A DNA stretch of 64,000 nucleotides from an uncultured Pseudomonadales bacterium (lineage in GTDB: Bacteria > Pseudomonadota > Gammaproteobacteria > Pseudomonadales > Pseudohongiellaceae). The notes below the pieces were generated by a model. That model made no database searches and had not been told where the DNA came from. It saw nothing but the letters and a program-made list of their open reading frames with translations. Positions 30,426 through 42,089 of this stretch are shown here, piece by piece; positions within the stretch are counted from its first letter, which is position 1; each line of letters starts with the position of its first letter. Made by a program: the position numbers and the translations under genes. Where the stretch lies: contig CALTDI010000005.1 of NCBI GenBank assembly GCA_943842505.1, positions 1 to 64,000 on the forward strand. Reading direction: 5' to 3'.

Positions 30426-31544
30426 TCAATCCAGATTTATCCACTGCACTGAATACCAATAGTAGCGACTCGAGCCTGGGTCGGGTGCGGTGCAGATGTA
30501 GCGCCAGCGTCTGCCTGGGAAACTCTCTTCGGGTTTGAGCTCGACAATGCCTTGCTCCCTATCAATCCAATCCATAGCCAGAGGCTTGCTATTGGCGAAG
30601 CAGCCGATCTGGCTGAGATTATAGTCACCCGCCTCGAACTTTAGTGTCACTGGGGGGCTGCGGTTTGTCGTGACGGGAGAATCCGGTTGCAGTTGATTGG
30701 CGTTAAAGGGCAGCGTGGCGAACTTGGTACGCGCCGTGTCCAGATTGGCATAGATGCTGGCAAGCGGGAATCTGGGCAGAGCAAGAAAATCCGACCTGGG
30801 GCCTACTGCGCCGGAATTTTGTGCAAGTCCGACAAAGTTAAGCTCTTGTAGGATCGACTTGATTGCTGGATCGTACTCGCCGTAAGGGTAGGCTAGATAG
30901 CGATGGGATTGCCCGGTTTCCTGTTCTATGCGCTGCTCGGCCTGCAGGAGTTCGGCACGCAACCTGCCAAGTCTCTCGCTATCGGACTCGCTATCCAGCG
31001 GCTCTAACATATAGGGGTGATCGACCATGTGATTGGCAATAATCACGCCGGCATCGCTCATTTCCCTGATTTGATCCCAGTTCATGTAGTTGCGCAGCCC
31101 GCTATCGATGGGCCCGGTGCTTAGAAACAGGGTGAACGGATAGCCGTAGGACTGCAATAAGGGAAATGCCTCGCTATAGATAGAGCTGTAGCCGTCGTCA
31201 AAGGTAATTACCACGGATTTCTCAGGAAGTGCCTGATTCGAGCGCAGGCCTTCAATTGCTCTGTCCAGGCCGACGACGATGAAGCCATTGTCTCGCAAAT
31301 AGCTAAGATGTGCCTCGAAGTCTGCCGGAGAAATTGTCGTAGAGGGAGGGGTGTCTTCGGCTACATGGTGATACAGCAAGATGACGGCGCCCTGAGCCGC
31401 CAGCACTGCCGTGCTCAGCATGAGCAGGCAAACTGTCAATAAGGTGCAGCAGGCCGCCTTGAAGGGTGCTCCTGCGTGTCTAAAATTCTCTAAGTATCTG
31501 AACATGGGGTGATAATAACTCAATTGCCCCAGTATTTGCTGCAA
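30426..31544 (-). CDS. Polysaccharide deacetylase (NodB-type) family protein
   Basis: Exported carbohydrate esterase 4 protein, 372 residues. After a hydrophobic signal (about 28-50, cut probably near AAQG) comes the NodB domain: TFDDGY at 114-119 and the HxxxH-type metal motif with H172 and H176. These bind a divalent metal used for N-deacetylation of a glycan. The C-terminal 110 residues form an extra beta-rich region (DYNLSQIGCF and onward) that is not part of NodB. An inner ATG at residue 14 is an equally good start. It diverges from fadBA across about 85 bases. The glycan substrate is unknown. Confidence 0.88.
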   Translation of the reverse strand: MQQILGQLSYYHPMFRYLENFRHAGAPFKAACCTLLTVCLLMLSTAVLAAQGAVILLYHHVAEDTPPSTTISPADFEAHLSYLRDNGFIVVGLDRAIEGLRSNQALPEKSVVITFDDGYSSIYSEAFPLLQSYGYPFTLFLSTGPIDSGLRNYMNWDQIREMSDAGVIIANHMVDHPYMLEPLDSESDSERLGRLRAELLQAEQRIEQETGQSHRYLAYPYGEYDPAIKSILQELNFVGLAQNSGAVGPRSDFLALPRFPLASIYANLDTARTKFATLPFNANQLQPDSPVTTNRSPPVTLKFEAGDYNLSQIGCFANSKPLAMDWIDREQGIVELKPEESFPGRRWRYICTAPDPGSSRYYWYSVQWINLD

Positions 31545-31554
31545 AGTAGGTGGC

Positions 31555-31583
31555 TTCTTATATGTCTCTAGCGGGGCTATAAT
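31555..31583 (+). promoter_or_regulatory. Sigma-70 promoter of fadBA
   Basis: A perfect TATAAT at 31578-31583 lies exactly 17 bases after a weak TTCTTA -35 hexamer (31555-31560). Transcription would start near 31590, giving a leader of about 40 bases before the fadB ATG. No clear FadR- or PsrA-type palindrome was seen next to it. Confidence 0.65.
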
Positions 31584-31629
31584 GCGCGGCTGTGCACCAC
31601 CGTGCGGTTCATCCTAATTGGAGCTAAAT

Positions 31630-33771
31630 ATGATCTACTCAGGCAAGGCGCTTAGCGTCGATGTATTGCCTTCAGGCATAGCCAACCTTGTGTTTGACCT
31701 GGAAGGCTCATCAGTCAATAAATTTAACGAAGACACCCTGCGCGAATTACAGCAGGCGGTGACGGCACTGCAGACAGCAGACGTGCCTGGGCTCATCCTG
31801 TCTAGCGCGAAATCGACGTTCATCGTAGGCGCCGATATCACAGAATTCAACTCGAAGTTTGTCGAAGGAGAGCAGGCCGTCTACAACTGGCTTGTCGAGG
31901 CTAACAAGATCTTCTCAGACCTGGAAGACTTGCCTTTTCCGACTGTCACTGCGATCAACGGTATTGCCTTGGGTGGCGGCTTCGAGGTGGCGATCGCTAC
32001 TGACTATCGTGTCGCTACAGAAAACGCAGTTGTGGGCTTTCCGGAGGTCAAGCTGGGTATCCTGCCAGGCTTTGGTGGCACGGTGCGAACGCCTCGATTG
32101 ATAGGCGCTGATAATGCCAATCAATGGATTAGTAGCGGTTCTCATATAAAGGCTAAGCAGGCATTTGCTGAGGGCGCCCTGGATGCAATCGTTGCTGAAG
32201 AGTTGTTAATAGCGGCGGCTGAAAAGATTGTAGTGCAATGCAATGAGGGAAAGCTGGACTATAAGCAGGTTCGAGCACAGAAAACAGCGCCGCTAACGCT
32301 GACTCCCATAGAATTAAATGTTGCCTTCGAAACGGCGAAGGGCATGGTTGCAGCGGCGGCTGGCCCAAATTATCCAGCGCCAATTACTGCTGTCTCGGTC
32401 ATGCAAGAGGCCGCAGGCATGGAGCGTGCCGCAGCCCTGGAGCTTGAGCACAAAGGTTTTATTAAGTTGGCAGCTACGGAAGTTGCCGCGAACCTCGTGC
32501 AGATGTTCTTGAACGATCAATTTCTGAGTGGGCTGGCAAAGAAGCAGCAGGCGGCAGCAAGGCCAATATCCAAGGCGGCTGTTCTCGGTGCCGGGATTAT
32601 GGGCGGGGGAATCGCGTATCAGTCCGCCTTGAAGGGCACGCCTATCATCATGAAGGATATCGCCCAGGAAGGTTTGGATCTGGGTATGGCGGAAGCCAGA
32701 AAGCAGTTGGAAAAACAAGTTGCGAAAGGGCGCATGGATGCCAACAAGATGTTCGGCATTCTTTCCAGTATCGAAGCTACGCTCAGTTATGACGATATCG
32801 ACAAGGCCGACATCGTAGTGGAGGCGGTCGTTGAGAATCCGAAGGTTAAGCAGGCTGTGTTGGCTGAGCTGGAATCGCTAGTCTCAGATGACACAATCAT
32901 CGCCACCAATACCTCTACGATTTCAGTAGATGAATTGGCAACGGTCTTAGAACGCCCTGAAAACTTCTGCGGCATGCATTTCTTTAACCCTGTTCCGGTC
33001 ATGCCTCTGGTGGAAGTTATTAGAGGGGCAAGCAGTAGTGATGAAACAATAGCCACCACGGTTGCCTACGCCAAGAAGATGGGGAAGACGCCTATAGTAG
33101 TAAACAACTGTCCGGGTTTTCTGGTTAACCGCATATTGTTTCCTTACTTCGGAGCCTTCTCAAAACTTATCAGCGATGGCGCAAACTACAAACAGATCGA
33201 TAAGGCCATGGAGCGGTTTGGTTGGCCCATGGGCCCTGCCTACCTGTTGGATGTGGTTGGCCTGGATACGGCGGTACATGCGCAGGCTGTCATGGCGGAT
33301 GGCTTCGATCGAATGAAGCTGGACATCGATACTGTGATAGACAAATTATTCGAGCAGAAAAATTTGGGGCAGAAATCGGGAAGCGGTTTCTATCTCTATG
33401 AGGCTGACAAGCGAGGCAAGCCGAAGAAACTGCCTAATACGGCGACTGAAGAATTGGCGGCTTCCATGGCAGCATCGCAGAAACAATTCGAAGATCAGGA
33501 AATTGTCGAGCGCATGATGGTTGCTATGTCTATGGAGACGATTCGCTGTCTCGAGGACGGCATTGTGAGTACGGCGATTGAGGCCGATATGGGGCTTGTG
33601 CTTGGCATTGGCTTTCCTCCATTTAGAGGGGGCGCGCTTCGTTATGTCGATAGTCTTGGCCTTAGCCAGTTCTGTGATATCGCAGATAAATATGCAGAGC
33701 TTGGAGAGTTATACCATCCGACCGAGAAGCTGCGAGCTATGGCTGCATCGAACGAGACTTTCTATAAATAG
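31630..33771 (+). CDS. fadB: Fatty acid oxidation complex alpha subunit
   Basis: Multifunctional enoyl-CoA hydratase and 3-hydroxyacyl-CoA dehydrogenase of beta-oxidation. The 713 residues contain the hydratase half with catalytic E119 and E139, the NAD-binding motif GAGIMGGG from residue 320, and the dehydrogenase histidine H450 in GMHFFNP. The ATG at 31630 is preferred over the in-frame TTG at 31618: a GGAG site lies seven bases upstream and the family begins MIYxGKA. It is followed by fadA, as in other gammaproteobacteria. Confidence 0.97.
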   Translation: MIYSGKALSVDVLPSGIANLVFDLEGSSVNKFNEDTLRELQQAVTALQTADVPGLILSSAKSTFIVGADITEFNSKFVEGEQAVYNWLVEANKIFSDLEDLPFPTVTAINGIALGGGFEVAIATDYRVATENAVVGFPEVKLGILPGFGGTVRTPRLIGADNANQWISSGSHIKAKQAFAEGALDAIVAEELLIAAAEKIVVQCNEGKLDYKQVRAQKTAPLTLTPIELNVAFETAKGMVAAAAGPNYPAPITAVSVMQEAAGMERAAALELEHKGFIKLAATEVAANLVQMFLNDQFLSGLAKKQQAAARPISKAAVLGAGIMGGGIAYQSALKGTPIIMKDIAQEGLDLGMAEARKQLEKQVAKGRMDANKMFGILSSIEATLSYDDIDKADIVVEAVVENPKVKQAVLAELESLVSDDTIIATNTSTISVDELATVLERPENFCGMHFFNPVPVMPLVEVIRGASSSDETIATTVAYAKKMGKTPIVVNNCPGFLVNRILFPYFGAFSKLISDGANYKQIDKAMERFGWPMGPAYLLDVVGLDTAVHAQAVMADGFDRMKLDIDTVIDKLFEQKNLGQKSGSGFYLYEADKRGKPKKLPNTATEELAASMAASQKQFEDQEIVERMMVAMSMETIRCLEDGIVSTAIEADMGLVLGIGFPPFRGGALRYVDSLGLSQFCDIADKYAELGELYHPTEKLRAMAASNETFYK

Positions 33772-33853
33772 TCGAAGCTATGAGTTAACAGGCTTATACG
33801 TAATCAAACCTATTAGCAGTACAACATCTTCGGGCATCAAAGATGCCTCATAA

Positions 33854-35047
<1,194 letters not shown>

Positions 35048-35052
35048 ATAAC

Positions 35053-35919
35053 ATGTTTACTGAAGTGTCGAGCGAGCCAGTTTCAATAAGCGCAGGAGCG
35101 GGGAAGAACTCCCTGCTCAATCGTTCGCGGAAGAATCTGCGGCGCGACGTCGGGCGTGCGATCGGCGACTACAATATGATCGAAGATGGCGACCTGGTCA
35201 TGGTTTGTCTCTCCGGCGGGAAAGACTCCTATGCGATGTTGGACATTCTTTTGAGTCTGCAGAAGCATGCGCCCATTAAGTTTCGTCTTCATGCGGTAAA
35301 TTTAGATCAGAAGCAGCCAGACTTTCCGGAGGAGGTATTGCCCGCCTATCTCGAAGCACTTGGTGTGGACTATACGATAATTGAGAAAGATACCTATTCC
35401 ATCGTTACCGATAAGGTGGAAGAGGGGAAAACATACTGTGGCCTCTGTTCACGCCTGCGACGAGGTATTCTGTATAACCATGCGCAGTCTATTGGTGCCG
35501 ACAAGATAGCGCTTGGGCACCACCGCGACGATATCGTGGAGACGCTGTTCTTGAACATGTTCTACGGTGGAAAGCTGAAGGCAATGCCGCCGAAACTATT
35601 GAGCGATGACAAGCGAAATATCGTGATACGGCCACTCGCCTATTGCAAAGAGAAGGAGATCGCGCGCTATGCCGAGCTCAGCAACTTCCCTATTATTCCC
35701 TGTAATCTTTGTGGTACCCAGGACAATATGCAGAGGCAGGCCATCAAGGCAATGTTGCAGGAATGGGATAAGAGTCATCCGGGTCGCGTCGAGACTATCT
35801 TTCGCAGCATAGGCAATGTGTCTCTGTCGCAGTTGGCGGATACGAAGAATTTTCCCTTTAGCGAACTGCGTACGGCTGCGTCAGATGCGCAAGAGCTGAA
35901 TATCGTCCAATTGGTATAG
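35053..35919 (+). CDS. ttcA: tRNA 2-thiocytidine(32) synthetase
   Basis: Installs 2-thiocytidine at position 32 of several tRNAs using an iron-sulfur cluster. The 288 residues have the PP-loop motif SGGKDS at 54-59 and the cluster cysteines of the TtcA family: C129 and C132 (CGLC) plus C217 or C220 (PCNLCG). It begins five bases after the fadA stop, which suggests translational linkage. Small yheU and tusA genes follow. Confidence 0.95.
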   Translation: MFTEVSSEPVSISAGAGKNSLLNRSRKNLRRDVGRAIGDYNMIEDGDLVMVCLSGGKDSYAMLDILLSLQKHAPIKFRLHAVNLDQKQPDFPEEVLPAYLEALGVDYTIIEKDTYSIVTDKVEEGKTYCGLCSRLRRGILYNHAQSIGADKIALGHHRDDIVETLFLNMFYGGKLKAMPPKLLSDDKRNIVIRPLAYCKEKEIARYAELSNFPIIPCNLCGTQDNMQRQAIKAMLQEWDKSHPGRVETIFRSIGNVSLSQLADTKNFPFSELRTAASDAQELNIVQLV

Positions 35920-35991
35920 GATATCTTGTTGCGCATTCAACAGTCACTGCACGCAGGTATTCCTCAAGCCCTGGCCCACAGGCTCTAGACT

Positions 35992-36198
35992 ATGAATATA
36001 CCGTATCAAGATTTAGAGGCCGAAACACTGAGAGCGATAATAGAAGAGTTCATTAGTCGTGAGGGTACCGATTACGGGGCGCATGAATACTCTCTGGAGC
36101 AAAAAGTACAGCAGGTCAAAAATCAATTGGAGCGCGGAGATATCGTTCTTAATTTTGATCCGGAGACTGAGAGCTGTGACCTGCAGGCAGTGAATTGA
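35992..36198 (+). CDS. yheU: YheU-family small protein
   Basis: A 68-residue protein of the UPF0270/YheU family with the conserved [20 protein letters not shown] start and the [18 protein letters not shown] finish. Function is unknown. It lies between ttcA and tusA; its retention beside two sulfur-transfer genes is suggestive but not proof of a shared job. Confidence 0.88.
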   Translation: MNIPYQDLEAETLRAIIEEFISREGTDYGAHEYSLEQKVQQVKNQLERGDIVLNFDPETESCDLQAVN

Positions 36199-36257
36199 GC
36201 ACAGCCAAAGAGTCACTATAGAGAGTCACCATAGAGAATCACACTAGATAGAGAGCC

Positions 36258-36533
36258 ATGTCCGATACAGAACAACAGTCAGGTAGTGATAAAATAGATT
36301 CTGAGCAAGCCTTGGAGCTAGATGCCAGTGGGCTATATTGTCCAGAGCCGGTTATGCTTCTGCATAACAAGATCGCAGATATAGAGGCCGGGCAGCTATT
36401 GCGATTGATAGCTACCGACCCTTCTACTACTAGAGATGTTCCGAAGTTTTGCCATTTCCTGGGTCATGAGCTGCTAGAGTCTGGCGAACAGGAGGGCGGC
36501 TTTAGCTACTTGATTCGCAAGGTCGGTACCTAG
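36258..36533 (+). CDS. tusA: TusA-family sulfur carrier
   Basis: A 91-residue sulfurtransferase fold with the persulfide-carrying cysteine C28 in [10 protein letters not shown], the TusA CPxP motif. In E. coli TusA passes sulfur from IscS towards tRNA thiolation. The nearby ttcA makes s2C tRNA by a different, iron-sulfur-dependent route, so a shared role is possible but not required. An acidic N-terminal tail of about 20 residues precedes the fold. Confidence 0.87.
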   Translation: MSDTEQQSGSDKIDSEQALELDASGLYCPEPVMLLHNKIADIEAGQLLRLIATDPSTTRDVPKFCHFLGHELLESGEQEGGFSYLIRKVGT

Positions 36534-36589
36534 TGCCAAAGCGCGGGGCAGCTACTCTTTCGTCTGTCTTGTCGCTAGAGCTATAAGCC

Positions 36590-37540
36590 ATGTCTGCATT
36601 AGAAGAAAATACAAGTACCTACTACCTGGTCGACGGCTCGATCTATATCTTTCAGTCGCATTTCTCACCCTATGTGGAGTGCTTCGATGTCGAAGGTAAT
36701 GATCTGAGTGCCGTCTATGGCTTCACTCAGTTTCTGCTGCAGTTTATGCGTCGTGTAAAACCCGAGCTGATTGCGGTTGCATTGGACGAGAGTCTCTTCA
36801 GCGGCTTCCGGCACGATCTCTGTCCTAACTACAAGTCGAATAGAGAATTGCCCGATGAAAACCTCGCGATGCAGCTAACCGCGTGTCGCGAGATTTGTTC
36901 CATCTTTGGCATGGCGTCCTACGCAAGTGAGAAATACGAAGCTGATGATATAATCGGCACGCTGTCGAGCAGGATGTCGGAGCTTACCCCGGGAGATTCA
37001 GCACTGTGTATAGTGACTCGAGATAAAGATCTTTCTCAGTTACTAAAGACCGAGCGCGACTATCTTTGGGATTACAGTGGCAATCGCAAGCGCTATAGGG
37101 CCGACATCGAAACCGAATTCGGCGTGCGCCCGGAACAGTTTGCAGACTATCTTGGGCTGGTTGGCGACGCGGTAGATTGTATTACGGGAGTGCCCGGAGT
37201 TGGTCCCGTGAAAGCGAAGGAGCTGCTTAGGAATTTCTCCAGCCTGGATGGTATCTACGAGAATCTGGATGCGGTGCCACAGTTGGCGCTTCGCGGCGCC
37301 TCGGGGCTCGCAAAGAAACTCCAGCTACATCAGGCCGAGGCCAGGCTTAGTCGCGAGCTTGCGACAATTATCTGCAACGCGAATGACAGACATGAGGGCT
37401 TTGCCAACGCTGTGCCTAGTTCCCTGAAGCTTGGTGATCTAGATTTTTCCTCTTTCGAACAATTTCTCGGCAAGTATCGATTCAATGATGATGATAGCAA
37501 TCACTTGTTGTCCGTAGCCGATCGATTCACAAATTCATAA
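36590..37540 (+). CDS. xni: Flap endonuclease Xni-like 5'-3' exonuclease
   Basis: A 316-residue member of the FEN/5'-3' exonuclease family related to the N-terminal domain of DNA polymerase I. Metal-binding acidic residues are in YLVDGSIYIFQ, KYEADDIIGTL and TRDKDLSQLL. The DNA-binding helix-three-turn-helix GLVGDAVDCITGVPGVGP covers about 195-213. It probably processes flaps or primers alongside Pol I. It lies between tusA and pdxB. Confidence 0.87.
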   Translation: MSALEENTSTYYLVDGSIYIFQSHFSPYVECFDVEGNDLSAVYGFTQFLLQFMRRVKPELIAVALDESLFSGFRHDLCPNYKSNRELPDENLAMQLTACREICSIFGMASYASEKYEADDIIGTLSSRMSELTPGDSALCIVTRDKDLSQLLKTERDYLWDYSGNRKRYRADIETEFGVRPEQFADYLGLVGDAVDCITGVPGVGPVKAKELLRNFSSLDGIYENLDAVPQLALRGASGLAKKLQLHQAEARLSRELATIICNANDRHEGFANAVPSSLKLGDLDFSSFEQFLGKYRFNDDDSNHLLSVADRFTNS

Positions 37541-37561
37541 CCGGATTCCGACACGAGACGA

Positions 37562-38689
37562 ATGAAGATATTTGCGGACAAGAATATTCTCGCTGTTCAA
37601 AGCAGTTTTAGTCGCTACGGGGAGTTGCATTTCTTCGATGGACGCACGGTCAGGCAATCGGATCTGCTGGAGGCCGATGTTCTTCTTGTGCGCTCGATTA
37701 CGACAGTCAATGAATCGCTGCTAGGCGGCACTAATGTAAGGTTTGTTGGTACCGCCACCAGTGGCGTCGATCATGTTGATACTGCTTACCTGGATTCGGC
37801 AGGAATCTATTTTGCCGATGCAAAGGGCAGCAACGCGAATGCGGTCGTCGATTATTGTTTCGCAGCGCTAGCCTTTGCTGCATTGCATAGAGGCTTCGAG
37901 TTGTCGGGCAGCAGGGTAGGGATAGTAGGTGTCGGCGCGGTCGGTGGTTTATTCTCAGCGAAACTTCAGCAGTTAGGAATCGAGGTGCGTTGCTGTGACC
38001 CTTTTCTCGAGCAGGCGGCAGGAAAGCAGGGTCAGTTCTTCACTCTCGACGAGGCGTTGGATTGTGAGGTGGTTTCTCTGCATGTTCCGCTTACTGACGG
38101 GGGAGCCTTTCCTACCAGGCAGCTAATTGCTGCGAAAGAGCTGGCTAGGCTGCGGAATAAAGCAGTGCTAATCAACGCCTGCCGCGGCAACGTTGTCGAT
38201 GAGCAGGCGCTGGAGGAAGTTCTTGAGCAAAGAGATGATATTGTCACCGTCTTCGATGTCTGGGCAGATGAGCCTGGCATAGATTCGCGGTTGGCGGCTA
38301 GGGTGGATATAGCGACACCACATATCGCCGGTTATAGTCAAGAGGCGAAGGCCAAGGCTACTAGCATGCTCGTCGCAGCTTTCGAGTGCTACGCTAAGGT
38401 TGATGCCGGGGAAGAGGGTGATGCAGTAAGGGCAGATAGCGTCGCCGTCGAGTTTGATCCCGAATCGGCACCGCTGGCGGTTTGGGAGACTTTATTGGCA
38501 GCGTTTCCGCTAGTGGGGCTTAGCGATGAATTTAAACTAGCGCAGCTGGAAGGGTCGGGTGCGCAGGCATTCGACTCTATTCGGCAGAAACTGGTGCGCA
38601 GACATGAGTTTGAAAGCAGGCTATTGCCTAGCGACAATTACTCTTCCGAGCAGCAAGAGCGCCTGGCGGTGCTTGGCTTTCAGTTCTAA
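37562..38689 (+). CDS. pdxB: 4-phosphoerythronate dehydrogenase
   Basis: Second step of pyridoxal 5'-phosphate synthesis. The 375 residues show the D-2-hydroxyacid dehydrogenase fold: N-terminal part starting MKIFADKNI, the NAD-binding GVGAVGG loop near residue 120, the conserved RGNVVDEQAL and TPHIAGYS motifs (catalytic Arg and His), and the PdxB-specific C-terminal dimerisation domain (about 285-375). It starts 21 bases after xni and ends 25 bases from the convergent alaA. Confidence 0.95.
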   Translation: MKIFADKNILAVQSSFSRYGELHFFDGRTVRQSDLLEADVLLVRSITTVNESLLGGTNVRFVGTATSGVDHVDTAYLDSAGIYFADAKGSNANAVVDYCFAALAFAALHRGFELSGSRVGIVGVGAVGGLFSAKLQQLGIEVRCCDPFLEQAAGKQGQFFTLDEALDCEVVSLHVPLTDGGAFPTRQLIAAKELARLRNKAVLINACRGNVVDEQALEEVLEQRDDIVTVFDVWADEPGIDSRLAARVDIATPHIAGYSQEAKAKATSMLVAAFECYAKVDAGEEGDAVRADSVAVEFDPESAPLAVWETLLAAFPLVGLSDEFKLAQLEGSGAQAFDSIRQKLVRRHEFESRLLPSDNYSSEQQERLAVLGFQF

Positions 38690-38714
38690 GTAGCCGCGCG
38701 CTCAGAGGCTTGCA

Positions 38715-39932
38715 TCATTTTAGCCGGTACTGTTCCAGGACTCTGGCTATTCCGGCAATGGCAGGTGTTAATTCATCTACTCGGGGTAAGAAAACCAATC
38801 GCAGGTGATGCGTGTCTTCAATATTGAAGGCACTACCCTGCACAAGAAGAATCTGCTCCTGTTCGAGGATGTCCAGTATCAGGGCGACATCGTCGTCTAT
38901 CTTAAAGACTTCAGGATCAAACCTTGGAAACATATAGATCGCGCCGCGGGGTTTGACGCAGCTCACTCCGGGTATCTGTGTGAGCAATTCCCAAGCCGTA
39001 TCACGTTGCTGCTTGAGTCGCCCGCCGGGCAATATCAGTTCGTTGATACTTTGGTAACCTCCCAGAGCCGTCTGTACTGCAAATTGCGCGGGTACGTTTG
39101 CACACAGGCGCATATTGGTGAGGATTTCCAGACCTTCTATATAGCTACGCGCCTCGTCTTTTGGTCCACTGAGTACCATCCAGCCCGACCTGAATCCCGC
39201 GAGTCGGTAAGATTTCGAGAGACCATTGAAGCTGACAATGAAAACGTCATCGCATAGCGAAGCCGCCGGAATGTGCACGGCATCGTCATAGACGATCTTG
39301 CTGTAGATCTCATCGGCAAACAGAATTAGCTCATGTTTACGGCACAGATCAATCAATTGCAGCAGGATCTCTCTGCTATAGACGGAGCCGGTGGGGTTGT
39401 TGGGGTTAATTATGACCAGTGCCCGGGTGTTGTTATTGATCTTCGACTCTATGTCGGCGATGTCGGGAAACCAGTCAGCCTGCTCATCGCAGAGGTAGTG
39501 TACAGCCGTGCCACCACTGAGGCTTACCGCAGCGGTCCATAGGGGGTAATCGGGAGCCGGCACTAGCACTTCGTCACCATCGTTTAACAACGCCTGCATG
39601 GCCATGGTAATGAGCTCACTGACGCCATTGCCGAGGTAGATGTCATCGATATCGATATCAGGAATGTTCAGCCGCTGGCATTCCTGCATGATCGCCTTGC
39701 GTGCGGAGAACAAGCCCTTGGAGTCGCTGTAACCGGTTGCGGCAGACAGATTGTGTATCACGTCATGGAGGATTTCATCGGGGGCGTTGAAGCCGAAAGG
39801 GGCAGGGTTGCCAATATTGAGCTTCAATATCTGGTGGCCTTCCTCTTCCAGGCGCTTGGCTTCCTCCAGCACTGGTCCGCGGATGTCGTAGCAGACGTTG
39901 CCTAGTTTGTCAGATTGATACACTTTAGCCAT
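38715..39932 (-). CDS. alaA: Alanine-type PLP aminotransferase
   Basis: Class I aminotransferase of the AlaA type, which makes alanine from pyruvate and glutamate. The 405 residues equal the E. coli length; the PLP lysine is K240 in NGLSKSYRLAG, with NPNNPTG at 177-183 and ADEIY at 206-210. It diverges from msrB, the order seen in pseudomonads (aminotransferase next to msrB). Confidence 0.92.
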   Translation of the reverse strand: MAKVYQSDKLGNVCYDIRGPVLEEAKRLEEEGHQILKLNIGNPAPFGFNAPDEILHDVIHNLSAATGYSDSKGLFSARKAIMQECQRLNIPDIDIDDIYLGNGVSELITMAMQALLNDGDEVLVPAPDYPLWTAAVSLSGGTAVHYLCDEQADWFPDIADIESKINNNTRALVIINPNNPTGSVYSREILLQLIDLCRKHELILFADEIYSKIVYDDAVHIPAASLCDDVFIVSFNGLSKSYRLAGFRSGWMVLSGPKDEARSYIEGLEILTNMRLCANVPAQFAVQTALGGYQSINELILPGGRLKQQRDTAWELLTQIPGVSCVKPRGAIYMFPRFDPEVFKIDDDVALILDILEQEQILLVQGSAFNIEDTHHLRLVFLPRVDELTPAIAGIARVLEQYRLK

Positions 39933-40116
39933 GCTTCACACTCTCTACCGCTGCCTGAATTGCTTATCTCAGACTACTAGTCGGCAGCTATTGCTTTAGA
40001 ATAAATTGTTTACGCCAAACGGGCGTATCTGAGAGAACGCGGATTCTACAGGATGGCAGCTCCTCGGCCAATTTCTAGTGTGTTATTTGCTCCGAAAATT
40101 CTAGGGTAGTACGGCA

Positions 40117-40533
40117 GTGAGTAAGATTGAGAAGACGGAAGAGCAGTGGAAGCAGAAGCTCGATAGCGAAACCTATAGAGTTACCCGGCAGGCCGGTACA
40201 GAGGCGGCATTTTCCGGCAAATATTGGGATCTAAAGACAGCGGGTATGTATAGCTGTGCCGCCTGTGGAGAGGCGCTGTTCTCCTCTGAGACCAAATACG
40301 ACTCGGGTTCAGGCTGGCCCAGCTTCTATGCCCCCGCTGTAGAGGGTGTCGTTGGTGAGAACGACGATCACTCCCACGGCATGATCCGTACAGAGGTTGT
40401 CTGTAAGAAGTGCGATTCCCATCTGGGCCATGTGTTCCCGGATGGCCCTCCCGAGACGGGGCTGCGCTATTGTATTAATTCTGTCTCGCTGCAATTTGAT
40501 GAGAGCGAAGCCAAAAATGAAGAGGAGTCCTAG
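40117..40533 (+). CDS. msrB: Peptide-methionine (R)-S-oxide reductase
   Basis: Repairs oxidised methionine in proteins. The 138 residues have the zinc site C47, C50, C96 and C99 and the catalytic C119 in RYCINSVSL; the GSGWPSF stretch is the substrate site. The start is GTG at 40117 with an AGGG about ten bases upstream; no ATG is available in the conserved region, and the product starts [11 protein letters not shown] as in relatives. The gene ends before a strong terminator. Confidence 0.95.
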   Translation: MSKIEKTEEQWKQKLDSETYRVTRQAGTEAAFSGKYWDLKTAGMYSCAACGEALFSSETKYDSGSGWPSFYAPAVEGVVGENDDHSHGMIRTEVVCKKCDSHLGHVFPDGPPETGLRYCINSVSLQFDESEAKNEEES

Positions 40534-40580
40534 TGCCTAAGATCTTTAGTTAGAATCATTGTGTAGTGGAGCGACAACAT

Positions 40581-40611
40581 AAAAAAGGGAGACTGCTAGC
40601 CTCCCTTTTTT
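40581..40611. terminator. Bidirectional intrinsic terminator after msrB
   Basis: Arms AAAAAAGGGAG (40581-40591) and CTCCCTTTTTT (40601-40611) pair perfectly around a nine-base loop, giving U-runs on both strands. It can end msrB transcription and also transcription of the minus-strand beta-barrel gene whose stop is at 40731. Confidence 0.92.
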
Positions 40612-40730
40612 ATGCGCCCAACTTTTCTTAGGCTAATACTCTAGTGTGTAGAACCGGCCAGCTAGGTCAACAATGTTTCCAACATGGCTTTTCTATTCGT
40701 AGATAATTTAGCAGCTACTATCTTTTTTGC

Positions 40731-42089
40731 TTAGAACCGGTAACGCAGTCCCGCTTGGTACTTAAACCGAGTGTAGTCGAATAGCTGTATATTACTGCTA
40801 TTGTCGGTAAAACCGGCCTCGCCGGTTACCATTAAATTCCTTGCAGCCTGCCAGAACCATCCGAGGGTTAGTGACTTGGTTTGACCGCTACGCTTGGTGT
40901 CAAAGAAAACGGGGTGCTCGCTGTCGTGTTCTACATCCTGAAAGGAAGTGCGCAAATAAGGCGTGTGTTGCGCATTCATTCTGTATAGCAAGCTATAGGC
41001 GAGCCCGGTAAATGTTCGGCCATTGTGATCGCCGCCAGCTGCTGCATCAGGTCTTTCATCAGCGGTATAGACGCTTAGGTTGTGGGTGAGTGAGCCGGCA
41101 ATTTTTGTAATGCCACCGGTGAATAAAATTTGATCGACATCGCGCAGGTCATTCAAGTCTCCGCCGTTGTTAGTGTCATAGCGTATCTTCGTATAAGTGC
41201 CGGATAAAGATTGGTACCAGCCATTCGCGCCAGCGCGTTGCCAAGATGAGTCCACGGCAAGAGATTTTTGAAAGCCGTTTTGATCCAGATTTACTTTGCC
41301 AGTAGAGATGCCGTGTGTGAATCGGTGGACCTCGTTGCCCCAGTTATAGGCGAGTTCGCCGCGTACGTCGTCGATATCAAATTGATCCGTGTCAAAATTA
41401 TTCAGGTGACCCAGGTTCAGGTTAAAGTTTAGGGAACGATCTCGAGTGAATGGATATTGATAGGCCATAGTCATTGTAGTGTTGGAGAAATTATCCTCTG
41501 TTTCCTGTCCCGCAGGGTCTAGTTCGATCTGACCGATCAAAGGCGTATCGATCAGACCGTTCGACGTGGCGCTGTTGGCATTGCTGTCCGACCCGATGAC
41601 GGAAGAAATTGTCCAGTTGAGTGTTGGTGCCTGAGCATTCTGACGCGCCTCGATCAGCTGGAGAAAGACTTGAATATTCTGTTGAACATTCGGTGGTGGG
41701 TTGGTAGCCAGTACCGCATTGAATAAATTTTTTGATGCAGTCAGGTTATTAGTGACGAAGTAGGCTCTGGCTAGCTCTAAACGGGCGAGTGCTCTTAGGC
41801 CTGAGTCGGTGGCAGTCGCAGCGACTCTCTCAAGCGCAAAGACGGAATCATTGGCATTGCCAGATTCCAGTGCGGCGAGGCCGAATATGTAATCGAAATT
41901 GGGATCGCCTTCCCATTCGTTTAGATTCTCCTGCCCGAGTGCAAAGGCTTGTTGATATTGCTCTTGTGTGAATAGAGCGTCCATTGCAGGAACGGGCGAT
42001 TCATCTTCTGCCGCGAGGATATGTGTTGAAGTGAGTAGCAGAGAAACCAGGAAAACGATGGGAGTGGCGAGCAGATGCTGCTTTTTCAT
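40731..42089 (-). CDS. TPR-containing outer-membrane beta-barrel protein (Slam-like)
   Basis: A 452-residue exported protein. The signal peptide spans about 1-26 (cut after ILAAE region). TPR-type helical repeats fill about 35-150 (YIFGLAALESGNANDSVFAL, LARLELARAYF). The remaining 300 residues alternate polar and aromatic residues as a transmembrane beta-barrel and end in RYRF, the outer-membrane signature. TPR followed by a C-terminal barrel is the layout of surface lipoprotein assembly modifiers, though other TPR/barrel proteins share it. No neighbouring candidate surface lipoprotein was found. Confidence 0.72.
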   Translation of the reverse strand: MKKQHLLATPIVFLVSLLLTSTHILAAEDESPVPAMDALFTQEQYQQAFALGQENLNEWEGDPNFDYIFGLAALESGNANDSVFALERVAATATDSGLRALARLELARAYFVTNNLTASKNLFNAVLATNPPPNVQQNIQVFLQLIEARQNAQAPTLNWTISSVIGSDSNANSATSNGLIDTPLIGQIELDPAGQETEDNFSNTTMTMAYQYPFTRDRSLNFNLNLGHLNNFDTDQFDIDDVRGELAYNWGNEVHRFTHGISTGKVNLDQNGFQKSLAVDSSWQRAGANGWYQSLSGTYTKIRYDTNNGGDLNDLRDVDQILFTGGITKIAGSLTHNLSVYTADERPDAAAGGDHNGRTFTGLAYSLLYRMNAQHTPYLRTSFQDVEHDSEHPVFFDTKRSGQTKSLTLGWFWQAARNLMVTGEAGFTDNSSNIQLFDYTRFKYQAGLRYRF

